The translations under genes were made by a program, and so were the position numbers. Positions 34,653 to 46,556 of a stretch of 64,000 nucleotides of DNA are shown piece after piece. The DNA is taken from NCBI RefSeq assembly GCF_030272615.1, contig NC_081410.1:190669619-190733618 (forward strand), given 5' to 3'. The notes under the pieces are model-generated. The model was not told where the DNA came from, made no database searches, and worked only from the letters and a program-made list of their open reading frames with translations. This stretch comes from Cryptomeria japonica. Its lineage: Eukaryota; Streptophyta; Pinopsida; Cupressales; Cupressaceae. The first letter of the stretch is position 1. Each line of letters opens with the position of its first letter.

Positions 34653-37358
34653 CTGGTTCATGTGCTCGGATTAACATTGTGAGATAGTCCTTGAAACCAT
34701 CCACCATCATTCGCTTATCCATTCATGTACTCAAAATCCCTTTTACCTTGCTAGACACTAGGGGCAAACATTAAAAAAAATCATAAAAATCATAAAATGT
34801 CCTGAAAAAAAATCCTAAAAATAAAAAAAACTGAAAAATCAAAGCAAGAAAGCATAGACAATCCTTCAAACCAAATCAACCACAAACAAAATCTCAAGGT
34901 CTGCAATCAAACTTATTGCATGTCTTGTTAATCAATCTATCAAAATCTATCAAACATCGACATATCTTATACAAGGAAGGGTGCACTTAAAACCAAACAG
35001 ATTGGTCTTACATGGGGTACTTACTCTTTGAAACTAGACATTCCTATCAATGATCAAATCAAAACAATGACATAGACCAGTATGGCTGCTGGATTTTGTC
35101 CAGGTTGGTCTTATCTCTTGTACTAAAGTGCTACATTTTTGCTTTATCTTTTAGTCGCTTTTGTGATATCCTGGTTCTTTTGGAACTCTCATGGCTTGAA
35201 ACCGATAAATGTCCTAGTCTTAAGGTAACCGACTGATCACTTTACATGTCCTAAGCAGTAACAACCAAGTCATCTATCTGTCAGTAGTACCAGGTCATCC
35301 AATCCGAGTTAGTCATCCACCTCCAAACTACTGAAGAATTTTATCACTAGAAAACAAGCAAAACAAGATTACTGAAAACAATCACTAAACAGTTTGAGAT
35401 ATGATTGAAATTTTGTTTGTGTGTTGTCTTTCACATTGGTTTTTGATTATTATTCCCTCTGAGTAACTCGAGGAAGTCTATCTTGACTAAGAGGAGTAAG
35501 GATTGGGGGCATAATATTTTTCTTTGTTTTTTGCTTGTAGGAATGATTTCAATGATCTGGAAACATCTAATTAGCTAGGTGTCTGTGATAAGTGCCTTCA
35601 CATCAAGGTGAAATCACCACACATACCTCAACTTCGCTTATTTGTATGCTACAGGGAGGTTGGCATCATTTCTTTGACTGTTTTGAGGGAATTTCTTTAA
35701 TGTGCAATCTGGATGCATGCGTAATCTATCCAAGGATATGAACGAAAAAAAAGGGTCATTGCAGACAAGATAATTAATATTGCATATGACAAGGAAGGAA
35801 CTCTATTTTTCTTGTCGTGTTTGTAAATGCTCAGTGATGAAAATTAAGCATTCCAAATCCACTGACTAGGTTTAGGTTGCATTCAATCTAAATTTTATGC
35901 ATTTTGAGTGATTTCGGCATGATAACAATGATCTCTTTATCTTTTGAATGAGAGTTTGAAGCATCATCATTTCTCAGCTAAGTGGTATCTTATTCATCAT
36001 CATTTTTCTAATTGAGTACTTATGTATTGAGATGTTAGCTGCATACATAAGCATCTTATATAGATCCATACATTTCATTATTACTTATTTGCATTCATAT
36101 TATTGCATGAAGAAAAATAAACATTTGCATAACTCATTACTCATTTTCATCATTTATTTGCATATGAAAAGAAACAAAATAAACATTCATACACATCTCC
36201 ATTGCATACATCCATATTGAAAAGATATGCATACATATAGAAAGACATCTAATAATCAATCAACACAAGTACGATGAAATCAAATCAAGAGCTCGTATAT
36301 CTCATCATAATCTCAGTATCCAAGAGTACAAATGATATCAACTTTCAAACAATGTCTCATCGGAGCAAGAATTGTATAAAATTGACAATGATACATTGAA
36401 CCCCTTATATAGCTCAAACCCTAATTTTCAAACTTGCTCCAATGGACGTAAAACTTATATCCTAAGCTAAATTGACTGTCCCGAGTCCATTTTCAAGATT
36501 GAAATTGAAATCTGACGTCACTTCTCTAGTCAAAATTTCACGATGTTCACCACTTAGCACTTTCATCCTCAAATAAATTTTCAAATCATTTTGCACTCAA
36601 TTCAATTCTAAATCTCAATTTCACTCTCAAATCAACTCTAATTTTAATTCTTCAACATCAATCTTCGTGCTCAAATAATTATCATCGCCAAAAATTGCCT
36701 AAAATCATTGTACCCTCGCTATCTTTCGATTTCGCTCCCAAGGGGGCATACTGATGACCTCATCATCTTTTTAGTGATTATCATCATCAAAAGTTGAGAA
36801 AATTTTCAAATCTTCATCTAAAGTCGAGCAAAAATCTTTTCAACCAAAGAAAATTACCAAACCTTGTTACTAGGGGCATCTTAACTAAATCACGTCGTAT
36901 CAAGTTGAGATTCTTCGATGTCAAATAGAGCAATCTCTAGGGGCATATCAATCTTTGTCCTTATCTAAATCAATCTTCAAATTGATGTTCAGTTTTAATC
37001 ACATCAAATCAAACTGGACAGTTTCTCTTGCTAATCAATTCTTGTTCAATCAAGTTCAGAATCGGTTTTATTTCACTTCGCTCAGTTGATTCTTGTTCAA
37101 TCAAGTTCTAGATCAATGCTCGTTTCTTGATCAATCAAGTTCAAAAACGGTATCTCGCTCTTTGTTGATTCTTGTTCAATCAAGTTCAAGATCGATATCG
37201 CTTTAATCAAATTTGTTCAGTTTCATCGCTTCAAATCAAGCTAAATATATCACTCTTCATCGGTTTGGGATCCATCAAGTTCAGAACTAATTTCTATTTG
37301 ACATCAACTATTCTTCGAACCAACGCGCTGCTCGCACATTAATTCAAAGAGGGGCAAA
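34653..37358. other. 3' non-coding part of the 10.2-kb element
   Basis: No coding motif. It contains stretches such as GGGGGCATA near 35505 and 36735, common in the untranslated parts of large plant LTR elements, and the degenerate array at 37025-37200. It ends in the purine tract AAAGAGGGGCAAA at 37346-37358. Confidence 0.6.
37025..37200. repeat. Degenerate ~50-60-bp tandem array
   Basis: Four spaced copies of TCTTGTTCAATCAAGTTC-like sequence, each followed by a GATCGGT/GATCAAT-like word. Within the unit, TTGATTCTTGTTCAATCAA is a near-palindrome, so the transcript could form repeated hairpins. Confidence 0.75.
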
Positions 37359-38428
37359 TGTAATACCCTAAAAATGGTTAGCTAAACCATGGGCCCCTAA
37401 TATCGACAACATCACCAAGGTCCTAACCAAAGGCAATTAAATCAACCTTGAGCACCTAATTAATTAATTCTTCAATCATTAATGTCACATGGCAAATTAA
37501 TCACTCAATATTAATTAAATATTTATTTAATAAATTAAATCATTCCAAGTAAATCATTTTGATTAATTATCCTAGCATATTTAATTAATTAATAAATTTG
37601 TCATTTAATTAGAAAAAAAATAGGAATTAATTTACAAAAAGAGATTTATCACAAAAGAGGAATTAATCTGCAAAAGAAAAAGTTAAATTGAAAACAAAAG
37701 AAAAGAACTAATGAGAAAAGAAATCAAATGGAGATGATCTTGAAAATCAAATTAAAAATTGAAAAAATCTCAAAGAAAGCAATTAAATCTCAAAATTGAA
37801 TAAAATAGAGAATAAATCAGTTATTTTCTGATTTTATCTTAATTTTAGTTCAATTTCCTTTAAAACTGAGAAAAGCAGCCAATCACATCAATTCACCTAG
37901 ATTGTGCTTCTTCTTGGAAAATCTTGACCGTTCATCATCATTTGATCTCAACCATTGGTTTCTCTCTGAATTTTCTATAAATTCAGGCTCTCATCTCCTA
38001 ATTGAGGATCTTGGAGAATATATTGTTATTATGCTATTTTTTCTCTAGGTTTATTGAGATTTTGTGCATTTAGATATTACATATTAGTTATTGCATACTT
38101 ATTAAATCATCTAGCTTAATATTGCTTAAATCATGTTAGATTAATCCTGCATATCTATCTTAAATCTCGCATATCTAGCTTGATCTTGCATCTATTTAGC
38201 TCAATTTCATGCTCATATAGATTAAATCTTTTGTTTAGGTGTTGTCTAGTCACTAGTATTGCATATGAAATCTGAGAGCAAGACTAAACTCGCATCTACT
38301 AGAAGGCAATATGTCGCTTTGTGATGGTTTATTATTCATTGTTGATTGATTTACTAACCATGCATCTAATGACTTATTGAAGTGTTGTGTATTCCAGATA
38401 CATATACGATCCACTTTTCACACACACA
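37359..38428 (+). repeat. 3' LTR of the 10.2-kb element
   Basis: 1,070 bp, preceded by the purine tract and followed by the TCGGT duplication. Confidence 0.9.
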
Positions 38429-38433
38429 TCGGT

Positions 38434-38790
38434 AGATAAGTATGTGGGTAGTAATAGCCATTATAGAGTGAATTTTAGTGTTGCTTTTGATGGTGTGCAT
38501 GGACATGCATCAAAACCACATATAGAAATACAAACACATAAGTTTAGAAACAAACATATAGAAAATATAAACAAATGAATTCAATCAATTCTCTCATGTG
38601 CTATGACACATTTTCATTAATAACTTAAATCCATTACATCCAACTCACTTAATGCTAAAATCATTACAAGATGCCTCTATATATAGAGGTCTTTTAAAAA
38701 TTCTAGAAACATTATAGCAACATCTTAGGCCTTTTTAGATATTAGGCTGAAAGTAACTTTGTAATGATGAATATATGGGTGTGGTCCTGA
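38434..38790. other. Non-coding DNA, nothing recognised
   Basis: AT-rich sequence after the 10.2-kb element, with no conserved motif. It may be the remainder of the LINE 3' region. Confidence 0.4.
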
Positions 38791-38799
38791 CAATGCCAT

Positions 38800-39122
38800 A
38801 TTTTATACACATGTATATAATATGTGTGTGTGCATATGTGTATACATTCTTAAAAAACCATGCAAACAAATAGCAATTTCATGTTTTTTCAATCATAGAA
38901 ATAAAATCAGATTTCAATTACAATCAAGAGTTTTAAAATTTTTTTACCTATTGTTCTAATGCATTTGAACATTTTGAGTTTTTAGGCTTTGTTTAACAAT
39001 AATAATAGATTTCATTTCCTTTTTGGGTGAAAATGGAGATGAAAATACACTTATAGACTAAGGAATTTACAACTAATAATCATATATATGTATGTGTATA
39101 ATCATATGTATGTGTGTGTGTG

Positions 39123-39163
<41 letters not shown>

Positions 39164-39294
39164 TATCCATACATATATACATATATGCATGTATATACAT
39201 ATGTATATGTATATGTGTGTGTATATATGTATATATATAAATATTTTTATGTATATATGTATATATATAAATATATTTATGTATATATATATAT

Positions 39295-39376
<82 letters not shown>
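38800..39376. repeat. Microsatellite-rich tract left of the 6.9-kb element
   Basis: TG/CA tracts at 39109-39160 and a long (CATATA)n array at about 39299-39376, with mixed TA/TG runs between them. The 6.9-kb element starts directly at the edge of the hexamer array. Confidence 0.92.
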
Positions 39377-40318
39377 TGTTGGCAGTTGACACTCAATTGG
39401 TTGGTTTCAATATGTTGTCATTGATGGCAACATGACAACTTGTTCTGACTTCATATTTTGGTTCAGTTGTGTACCAACAAGCGCTTCATAGGCACTTTAC
39501 CGACATCGGCACTGACACCGACACCGATAGGTTGGAAGGATTTCTTTGGTTACCGACAATGCAGGCCGACATGGTTTAAAATCAGGTTCTCGGTATTGGA
39601 GGCCGACATCTTTTGGACCCGACATCGGCAAATGTTTTTGATATTCATTTATTTATGTTATCTAGCCGACATGTATATTCATATTATAATTATCTTTGTA
39701 AGCCGACATAAGGCATGTTGAATTGTAAAGGGTATATAGGTAAGTTTGCTAGATCATTTTGAAATAGTGGATGGATAGGAGAATATGACAATGTTATGTA
39801 ATGTGAAACATATGAAAGAGATCGTGTATGTGAGGATATTTATGTAAGGGTTATTTTGGTAAGGGTTTAGGGTTTCAGACCGGAACAGACAGAGCTTAAC
39901 CGAAATATATTCAGGCATAGAAGATGCTATCTTTGCAGTTCAATCATTTTTCCGGATTCTAGTCTAGATTTGTATGTAGTCAGTGAGGCTCCCTTTGTGA
40001 TTGAGCAGTGTGCTCTAGGTTGTAAGCCTTCCTGCAAGTGCAGACCCCTATATTTTGTAATATCTCTTCATATGGCAAGTGGATTGATATTGTGGGTCAC
40101 AAATCCCACTATGGTTTTTCCTCTTTGAGGTTTTCCACGTATAATTCTGTGTTTTATGGTATTCATTTATGTGATTGGCTTATTGGTTGCTTTGATTATT
40201 TCAATTCTATATGTACCAGTATACCGGTTGGTGTATGCATGTTTTAATAAGGTTAAAATTGATCATTCTGGTAGAACACTGATTCACTCCCCCCTCTTAG
40301 TGTTCTTGGATTCCAACA
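39377..40318 (+). repeat. 5' LTR of the 6.9-kb element
   Basis: 942 bp. Matches the 3' LTR with scattered substitutions and a few indels. The repeated word CCGACAT / GCCGACATC is conspicuous in both copies. Confidence 0.9.
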
Positions 40319-40320
40319 AT

Positions 40321-40333
40321 TGGTATCAGAGCC
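40321..40333 (+). promoter_or_regulatory. Primer-binding site (initiator Met tRNA type)
   Basis: TGGTATCAGAGCC lies two bases after the 5' LTR end. Confidence 0.9.
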
Positions 40334-40386
40334 TTGTGCCTCAGAGGAAGTTTAACAGCTTGAGGAAGATCTTGAATCTGAAATCC

Positions 40387-41388
40387 ATGGATATGAGTTT
40401 GGAAAAGCAACTTGAGGTGGCACTTGAAGATTATGATGCTGAAAGGATTTAGAACTCGAAGCTACAAGATGAATTGAATTTTGCTCAAGAATTCATTCTT
40501 GTCCTACAGGAGAGACTGTCATTTGTTCAGGCTAGGAGGAAGGAACTTTTGCAGAATAAGGATAATGATAAGAAAGTAGCACTTAATGAGAGATGTCTGA
40601 AGCTGAGTCAGTAGAACATGGTTATGAGGAATGAAATGAAAGTTATACCTATGAGGATGTCTAAAGAGATTGAGGACCGAAAGAAAAAGGAAGAAAATCT
40701 TGTTGTATCACTGAAGAACAAATTTGAAGAATATGGTAGGTTGGTTCATGAGAATGATATGTTGAGAACTGATTTAGTACAATCTCAGAGAAATGAACAA
40801 GAGCTTGAGAGACAAATGATAATTCTGAGAGATGATCTGACTATTGCAAGTGAGTATAAAGAAAAATTCAAGATTAGTTTAGCACAATTTGATGAGATAT
40901 TGAAGAGACAAAGGCAGAATGGAGATTCCAGTGGACTTGGATTTGAACAAGGACAGAGTTCTGGTACTGCAAATCAGGATCAAAACCATAAGGCACCGGT
41001 AAGGCAGTTTAATGCTTATAAATTTAATGGTAGATGCTTTGTTTGTAATAAATTTGGTCACATGGCTAGACAATGTAGAAATAGAGCAAATCAGAACCCT
41101 GATTCTGCTCCCGATCAATGTTCTAAATGTAATAAGTATGGTCATAAGATAAAAGATTGCAGAATTAATGTTAAATGTTTTGCATGTGGAAAATTTAGAC
41201 ATATGGCTAATCAATGCAGGTCCAGTAATTTCATCGATTTTAGCAAAGCAATTCAAAAGAACAATGTTACATGTTATGCATGTAATGAGGTTGGACATAT
41301 TTCTAAGTTCTGTAGAAGCAGAAATCCACCAGCTGGTAATAATGGATCAAATGAGAAAGGAAAAGAGAAGGTTAATGAAATCCAGTGA
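40387..41388 (+). pseudogene. Gag-like coiled-coil protein with four CCHC zinc knuckles
   Basis: The ATG at 40387 (MDMSLEKQ) opens a 334-codon frame with two in-frame TAG stops (about 40450 and 40615); the rest is open. Residues 1-175 are Glu/Lys/Leu-rich and strongly helical, a likely coiled coil for self-assembly. After a Gln/Asn-rich linker come four CX2CX4HX4C knuckles: CFVCNKFGHMARQC, CSKCNKYGHKIKDC, CFACGKFRHMANQC and CYACNEVGHISKFC, all with intact metal ligands. Such knuckles bind nucleic acid in retroelement nucleocapsids. Ordinary copia gag proteins carry a UBN2-type capsid domain and usually one knuckle, so the architecture is unusual. No protease follows. Confidence 0.8.
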
Positions 41389-41855
41389 GATCATACCCAG
41401 AGATGGGCCAGGAAGATAGAAGAACAATCAACAGATGGAAATGCACTAGTTACTCAACTGGCAAAGGAGGTTGCTCCTGCATCGATAGGTAGCTCATCCA
41501 GTAACTAAGGATGATGCCTTAGGGGTAGGAAAATTCATGAAGATGCTGCATATGCCTTGGGAAGAGGTTCTGGAAGATGTTCCAGATATTGGAGATGCTT
41601 ATCCGGCATGGAGATGTTTGATTGAGATCCGGTATCTTCCATCGGAAGTCATTGACGTCAATGAAGGATTAGGGTTTCTTGGAGGATAAAAGGTTGAATT
41701 CACTTCATTTCTGATCACTTTGCATTTAGAGTGATTCAGAAGAAGTCTAAAGCGAATTAGTGTGATTGATATCATCTTGAGTGATTTCACTAGCGATTGG
41801 AAGAGGTCTTTAGGATTTTTCATCGGTAGCTATTCACAAGTATTTATCTTCAATC
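41389..41855 (+). other. Spacer between the two coding regions
   Basis: No open frame of note. The last 200 bases look like an ordinary plant gene leader: a TATA-like GGATAAAAGG near 41685, then AT-rich DNA to the ATG at 41856. The idea of a separate internal promoter is inference. Confidence 0.35.
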
Positions 41856-44798
41856 ATGGAAGCAGGAACATCATCTGTACCCATATTTGTTACAAATCTG
41901 ACTATAGTTAAGGTCAAGGACCATCCCAGGCCGAATTTCAAGTGATATCCACATGTTGCTACCCTGAATGATTTGGTTGGAGCTTTTTCCTATGTCCGGG
42001 AAGGAGTCGTGTATGTCGAAGATGTAAGAGCATACATTCACTGTCATATTGAGGATTTGGGAATGACCAATATTAAGAGCATGTACATGAATACAGTAAT
42101 GGTAGATTCAAGAAAGATTAAGCTCGAATACCAACATATTGTGGATTTAAGGTTTATCGACATTCTGGATATTCCAGAATTTGAAGATAAATTTTTTAGG
42201 TATGTTTTAAGCAGGGTGCATGGAGAGTTTACCTGGTTGGATAAACCATATAAGATTACGAAGGAGGCCATAAGGGCAATCATCGGTTTACCATAGGTTG
42301 GACAATGTTCAGAGAAGAAAGTTTCAAATGATCAGGTTAACAAGATTACCGGTGCAACATCAGGCAAGCGGACAATGAGGATCGATACTATCACTGACAC
42401 AGATATCAGATTCAGAAGCATGGTCATTGGTTACAAGGTAACACAATCAAACCAACTGAATTATGTTTTTAGCTCTTGCATTCATGCATCTCATAAAATG
42501 ATAAGGGAGAATGAGAAGTTAGATCTATGTGGCTGGATGTTGGATGAATTGTTGATAAACCTAGGAAAGATTAAAGGAGAAAAGAAAGGAACATTCCGGT
42601 ATGGTAACCTAATTGTCTGTTTAATGCTATTTTTCATCAATGAGACTCCCAGTTTTGGGAAGAGAAAATGGGCATTCGATATCCCGGTAGGGAGACAACT
42701 AAAATAATCAATTGCTATGTTGGGTAGTCAAAGAGATGACAAAGTGTGGGGTTACTTTAAAGCATTTCAAAAGGCTATGAATTCTAGGATGAGGGTTCCA
42801 AAGCACATTGTTGATAAGTACTCAACCAACATATGCTTAATGGTCAAGAAAGATGAAACTTTGATGGAAGCTGTAAGGCCCCAAAAGATTTGGATTGAGG
42901 AAATGGGTTATGATGTTGATGCACATATTCTTGATGCTTATGCACAAATGCTAATTGATGCACTGATAGATGAAACTATAAAAACCTTTGGCACTACTAA
43001 TCAAAAGACGCAAGAGGTTGAAATTGAGTTCAACCAGAAGAAGAGAGAGAAGTAGGAGGGCAAGGTAAGTAAATTTGGGGAAAGGGTTTCACAGGACATC
43101 AAAGCATTGATTGATGTTGTCCAGGAGAAAGGCAGGAAGAGGAAAGAACCAAAAATATTCATTGAGCCTATTGCAGCAGAATCTGCATCCGAAGATGACA
43201 CACCCTTGGCATTCAAAAGGGTATTGAGGAAGAAAACTGAAGAGACCAAGGTAGAGGCTAAGAAGTAACCGGTTAGGAAAGTTACTATCAAGGTACCGAC
43301 ACAAAGAAGAGCACCTAAAGAAACACCTTCAACCCTATCCAGTATTGGAAGGAGAAAGAAGAAGGATGACATTGATATTGAATCTGGTAATGTAACTATC
43401 ATTCCACCAAAGACTTGTGCAGAGTTAGTTGATGAAATTACTAAAGATGGTATGTTAAAGAATGTCTAGTTTTATTATGATCATTTAGATAATGATGAAC
43501 AAAGAGAAGTAGAGGAATCAATTTTGTTGTATTTGGATATTTATAAGAAAGCCTTGATAGAAATTGAAAACCAAATATTGACACAGTTGTATGATATTTT
43601 AGATGCTAGAAGACTATCAACAATGCAAGAGGACAAACATATAAAGATTCAAGAGTTGTTATTTGTTTGTGTTTCTATTGCTCCAGAGGAGATGGACAAG
43701 ACACTTGAGGTTGTAGATAGGAAAATCTTTAACATCAAGCATAGAATAATCGGTCTTATGTTAGGTAGAGTGAATGAGATAATCAAGGAGACTCACAAGG
43801 AATGGGTTAAGTTCTTTGAAGAGAATCGTGGTTTTTATACTTTACCGAAACCAAAGACAAATATTGTAGACATCTCGGTTGAAGGGAAAGGTAAGGGTAT
43901 TATGGGTACTTCACCCTCAATTTTGAAAAACATTAAGATAGTGGATATTGAGCCCCTGATAGATACAAATGTATAGACAAATATTGAGATACTGGTAGAT
44001 ATAGAGAGTGTAAAGGTTGATAATGTACAAGTTTCTAATGTTGAGGACAATAGTCTTCCAGATCAGTTTGTACAGGATGAGGTTACTATTATTAGGGAGG
44101 AATTGATAGTTACTAAGACTGCACCAAGTGGTGAAGCCACCGATGCAAGTGAGGAAGCTATAAATGTTTAAATTTTAGAGGAGAAGAACGGGGAATCCAA
44201 CAGGGAATCGATAGTGAGTCCATTATTGTTGTCAATTGACATCTCACAGGTTGAAAAGAAAAGCATAACCGAGTTGAGTTCTACTGAACTCATGATGATG
44301 GCTGTACAGAAAATGTTGAAGGAAGGATCTTTGGATAAAGGGGCTATTGACCAGTCTATCATTGTTTTGCATAGACTAGTCCCGGAGTGCAAGTTTGACA
44401 AAGAAGTGAGCCCATCTGACAAGCTTAAGACAATCACAAAGTACATTTCAAAGGATTTTTAGTCTTTGCAGTAGATATCAAACCGACAAGCACTGGAGAG
44501 GTTCACACAGGCAAAGAGAGCTACATTTGATCAAGTGATTGAGTCTGAGAGGAAGAAGACTAATGATAAGTTGAAATTGATAGATAATGCATTGAGGCAA
44601 TGTACTAATATCTATAGAGTATGTTGTAATACAGGTTTACTCACAGCTGAGATAGATAAAAAGATTAAGGATATTCAGGAGGAGATTGCAAGTATAGCCA
44701 ATTATTTTGATGGATTGAATTCATTAACTACATCTATAGATGGTCAAATTTTGGTTTTGGAAGCCCAAATTTGTGCTCTTAAGAGAGAAAAATGTTAA
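41856..44798 (+). pseudogene. Unrecognised ~980-codon coding region
   Basis: From ATG 41856 (MEAGTSSVPIFV) a single frame can be followed to the stop at 44798 with ten in-frame stops and no frameshift. The N-terminal 290 codons look globular (CHIEDLGMTNIKSMYMNT, ITKEAIRAIIGLP, LCGWMLDELLINLGKIK). The ITKEAIRAIIGLP block recalls the I..YLGLP-type motif of plant retroelement-associated 'putative plant transposon' domains; this is a weak, unverified resemblance. A basic Lys-rich linker follows at about codons 395-500. A mixed helical part at about codons 555-700 contains LYLDIYKKALIEIENQIL. The C-terminal 190 codons are helical and coiled-coil-like (IDKKIKDIQEEIASIANYF). No polymerase, nuclease or protease motif is seen. 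Confidence 0.7.
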
Positions 44799-45347
44799 AT
44801 CATAAGGAGATCCAAAAGTCTTAGAGGATTGGTGAGTCCCCGATTGGATTCACTAAGTGTACATAAGAAGGAGTTTATTGATATGGTTAGTAAGCCCACA
44901 CCAGTAGAGCTTAATGAGAAAGAGTCATTTGTCTATATGTTAAATGGAATTTATCTATTTTTGACACTTTCAAATCTGGTTGGGATACCTATCTAGAGAT
45001 TTTGTAGAAGGATTATTTGGATATTTTCAAATACATTCAACTCTAGTAAGATATTTTGGGACATATTCATTGTATAGTCTTTCATTCTTCATCCCGGTTT
45101 TGGTACTTTTTTGTATTTTTGATGACATTGATGTCAAAGGGGGAGTGATATTTATGTGAAAAAGAAAAAAGGGAGTTTTATACATTAGGGGGAGTATAGG
45201 TGGAAAATTATGGAGGTATGAATTATTTTTTATTATGATCATAGATGAATATTCAGCTCAGGGGGAGCAAGCTCAAGAAGAAACCAACAAATGGAAACCA
45301 TGATCATTTTTCACATGAGTGTTGCCATCAATGCCAAAGGGGGAGAT
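44799..45347 (+). promoter_or_regulatory. 3' leader with repeated polypurine tracts
   Basis: Four GGGGGAG tracts occur before the 3' LTR, near 45138, 45190, 45261 and 45339. The last, AAAGGGGGAGAT at 45336-45347, directly abuts the LTR and is the functional-type polypurine tract. The first (ATGTCAAAGGGGGAG) shares its context with the last (ATGCCAAAGGGGGAG). Confidence 0.75.
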
Positions 45348-46269
45348 TGTTGGCAATTGACATTCAATTGGTTGGTTTCAATATGTTGTCATTGATGGCA
45401 ACATGTCAACTTGTTTCGGTTTCATATTTTGGTTTAGTTGTGTACCGGTAGGCACTTCACCGGTACCGTCACCAACACTGACATGTTGGAAGGATTTATT
45501 TGGTTACCAACAATGCAAGCCGACATGGTTTAGAATCAGGTTATCGGTATTGGAGGCCGACATCTTTTGGATCCGGCATCGACAATTGTTTTTTATATTC
45601 ATGTATTTATGTTATCTAGCCGACATGTATATTCATATTGTAATTATCTTTGTAAGCCGACATAAGTTATGTTGAATTGTAAAGGGTATATAGGTCAGTT
45701 GGCTAGATCATTTTGAAATAATGGATGGATATGAGAATATGATAATGTTATGTAAAGTGAAACCTATGAGAGAGTTCATGTATGTGAGGATATTTATGTA
45801 AGGGTTATTCTGGTAAGGGTTTAGGGTTTTAGACCAAAAAAGATAGAGCTTAATCGAAACTATATTCAGGGATAGAAGATGCTACCTTTGCAGTTCAATC
45901 ATTTCTCTAGATTGTATGTAGTTGGCAAGGCTCCCTCTGTGATTGAGCAGTGTGCTCTAGGTTGTAAGCCTTCCTGCAAGTGCAGGCCCCTATATTTTGT
46001 AATATCTCTTCATATGGCAAGTGGATTGATATTGTGGGTCACAAATCCCATCGTGATTTTTCCTCTTTGAGGTTTTCCACGTATAATTCTATGTGTTATG
46101 GTATTCATTTATGTGATTGGCTTATTGGTTGTTTTAATTATTTCAATTCTATATGTACCAGTATATCGGTTGATGTATGCATGTTTTAATAAGGTTAAAA
46201 TTGATCATTTCGGTAGAACACCGATTCACTTCCCCCTTCCCCCCCTCTTAGTGTTCTTGGATTCCAACA
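45348..46269 (+). repeat. 3' LTR of the 6.9-kb element
   Basis: 922 bp. Begins TGTTGGCAATTGAC and ends TTCCAACA, then runs straight into a CA microsatellite. Confidence 0.9.
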
Positions 46270-46556
46270 CACACACACACACATATATATATATACATAT
46301 GTACATATATCTAGATATATACATATACATACATACATACATACATACACACACCCACCACACACACACACACACACTACCACACACACACCACACCACC
46401 ACACACACTATCATACACCACACACCACCACACACACATATACACATATTATACATATCACACATACTACACTTACTGACTATATATGTATGTATATATA
46501 TGTACATATATACATATACATGTATATGTACGTGTGTGTGTGTGTATCTACAAGGT
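46270..46556. repeat. Microsatellite tract right of the 6.9-kb element
   Basis: CA, TA, CATA and irregular CACAC/CACCA repeats, then a TG run. His/Thr-rich frames on both strands are artefacts of the repeat. Confidence 0.93.

Larger units (their letters stand above)
28269..38428 (+). mobile_element. Non-autonomous LTR retrotransposon, 10.2 kb
   Basis: LTRs of about 1.1 kb (28269-29371 and 37359-38428) start TGTAATACCC and end CACACACACA. They are flanked by a perfect TCGGT duplication (28264-28268 and 38429-38433). A primer-site-like TGGCCCCCACC follows the 5' LTR and the purine tract AAAGAGGGGCAAA precedes the 3' LTR. The 8-kb interior has one broken coding region (31634-34099) and several short tandem repeats, but no protease, RT or integrase motif. 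It must have used enzymes from a partner. The primer-site context resembles the TGGCGCCCACC type known in Tat-like gypsy elements; that link is tentative. Confidence 0.9.
39377..46269 (+). mobile_element. Non-autonomous LTR element with two coding regions, 6.9 kb
   Basis: LTRs 39377-40318 and 45348-46269 begin TGTTGGCA and end TTCCAACA. An initiator-Met-type primer site follows the first, and the purine tract AAAGGGGGAGAT precedes the second. This LTR, primer and purine-tract style is typical of Ty1/copia-derived elements. The interior encodes a gag-like protein with four CCHC knuckles and a second, about 980-codon region with no protease, integrase or RT. The flanks are microsatellites. The expected 5-bp duplication is not clear (CATAT left, CACAC right), perhaps because the repeats changed afterwards. 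The polymerase must come from another element. Confidence 0.88.

Noticed and set aside
40879-41298. 139-codon minus-strand frame
   Set aside because: Shadow of the CCHC-knuckle coding region.
43001-43402. 133-codon minus-strand frame
   Set aside because: Shadow of the unknown 980-codon region, whose plus-strand frame is continuous through it.
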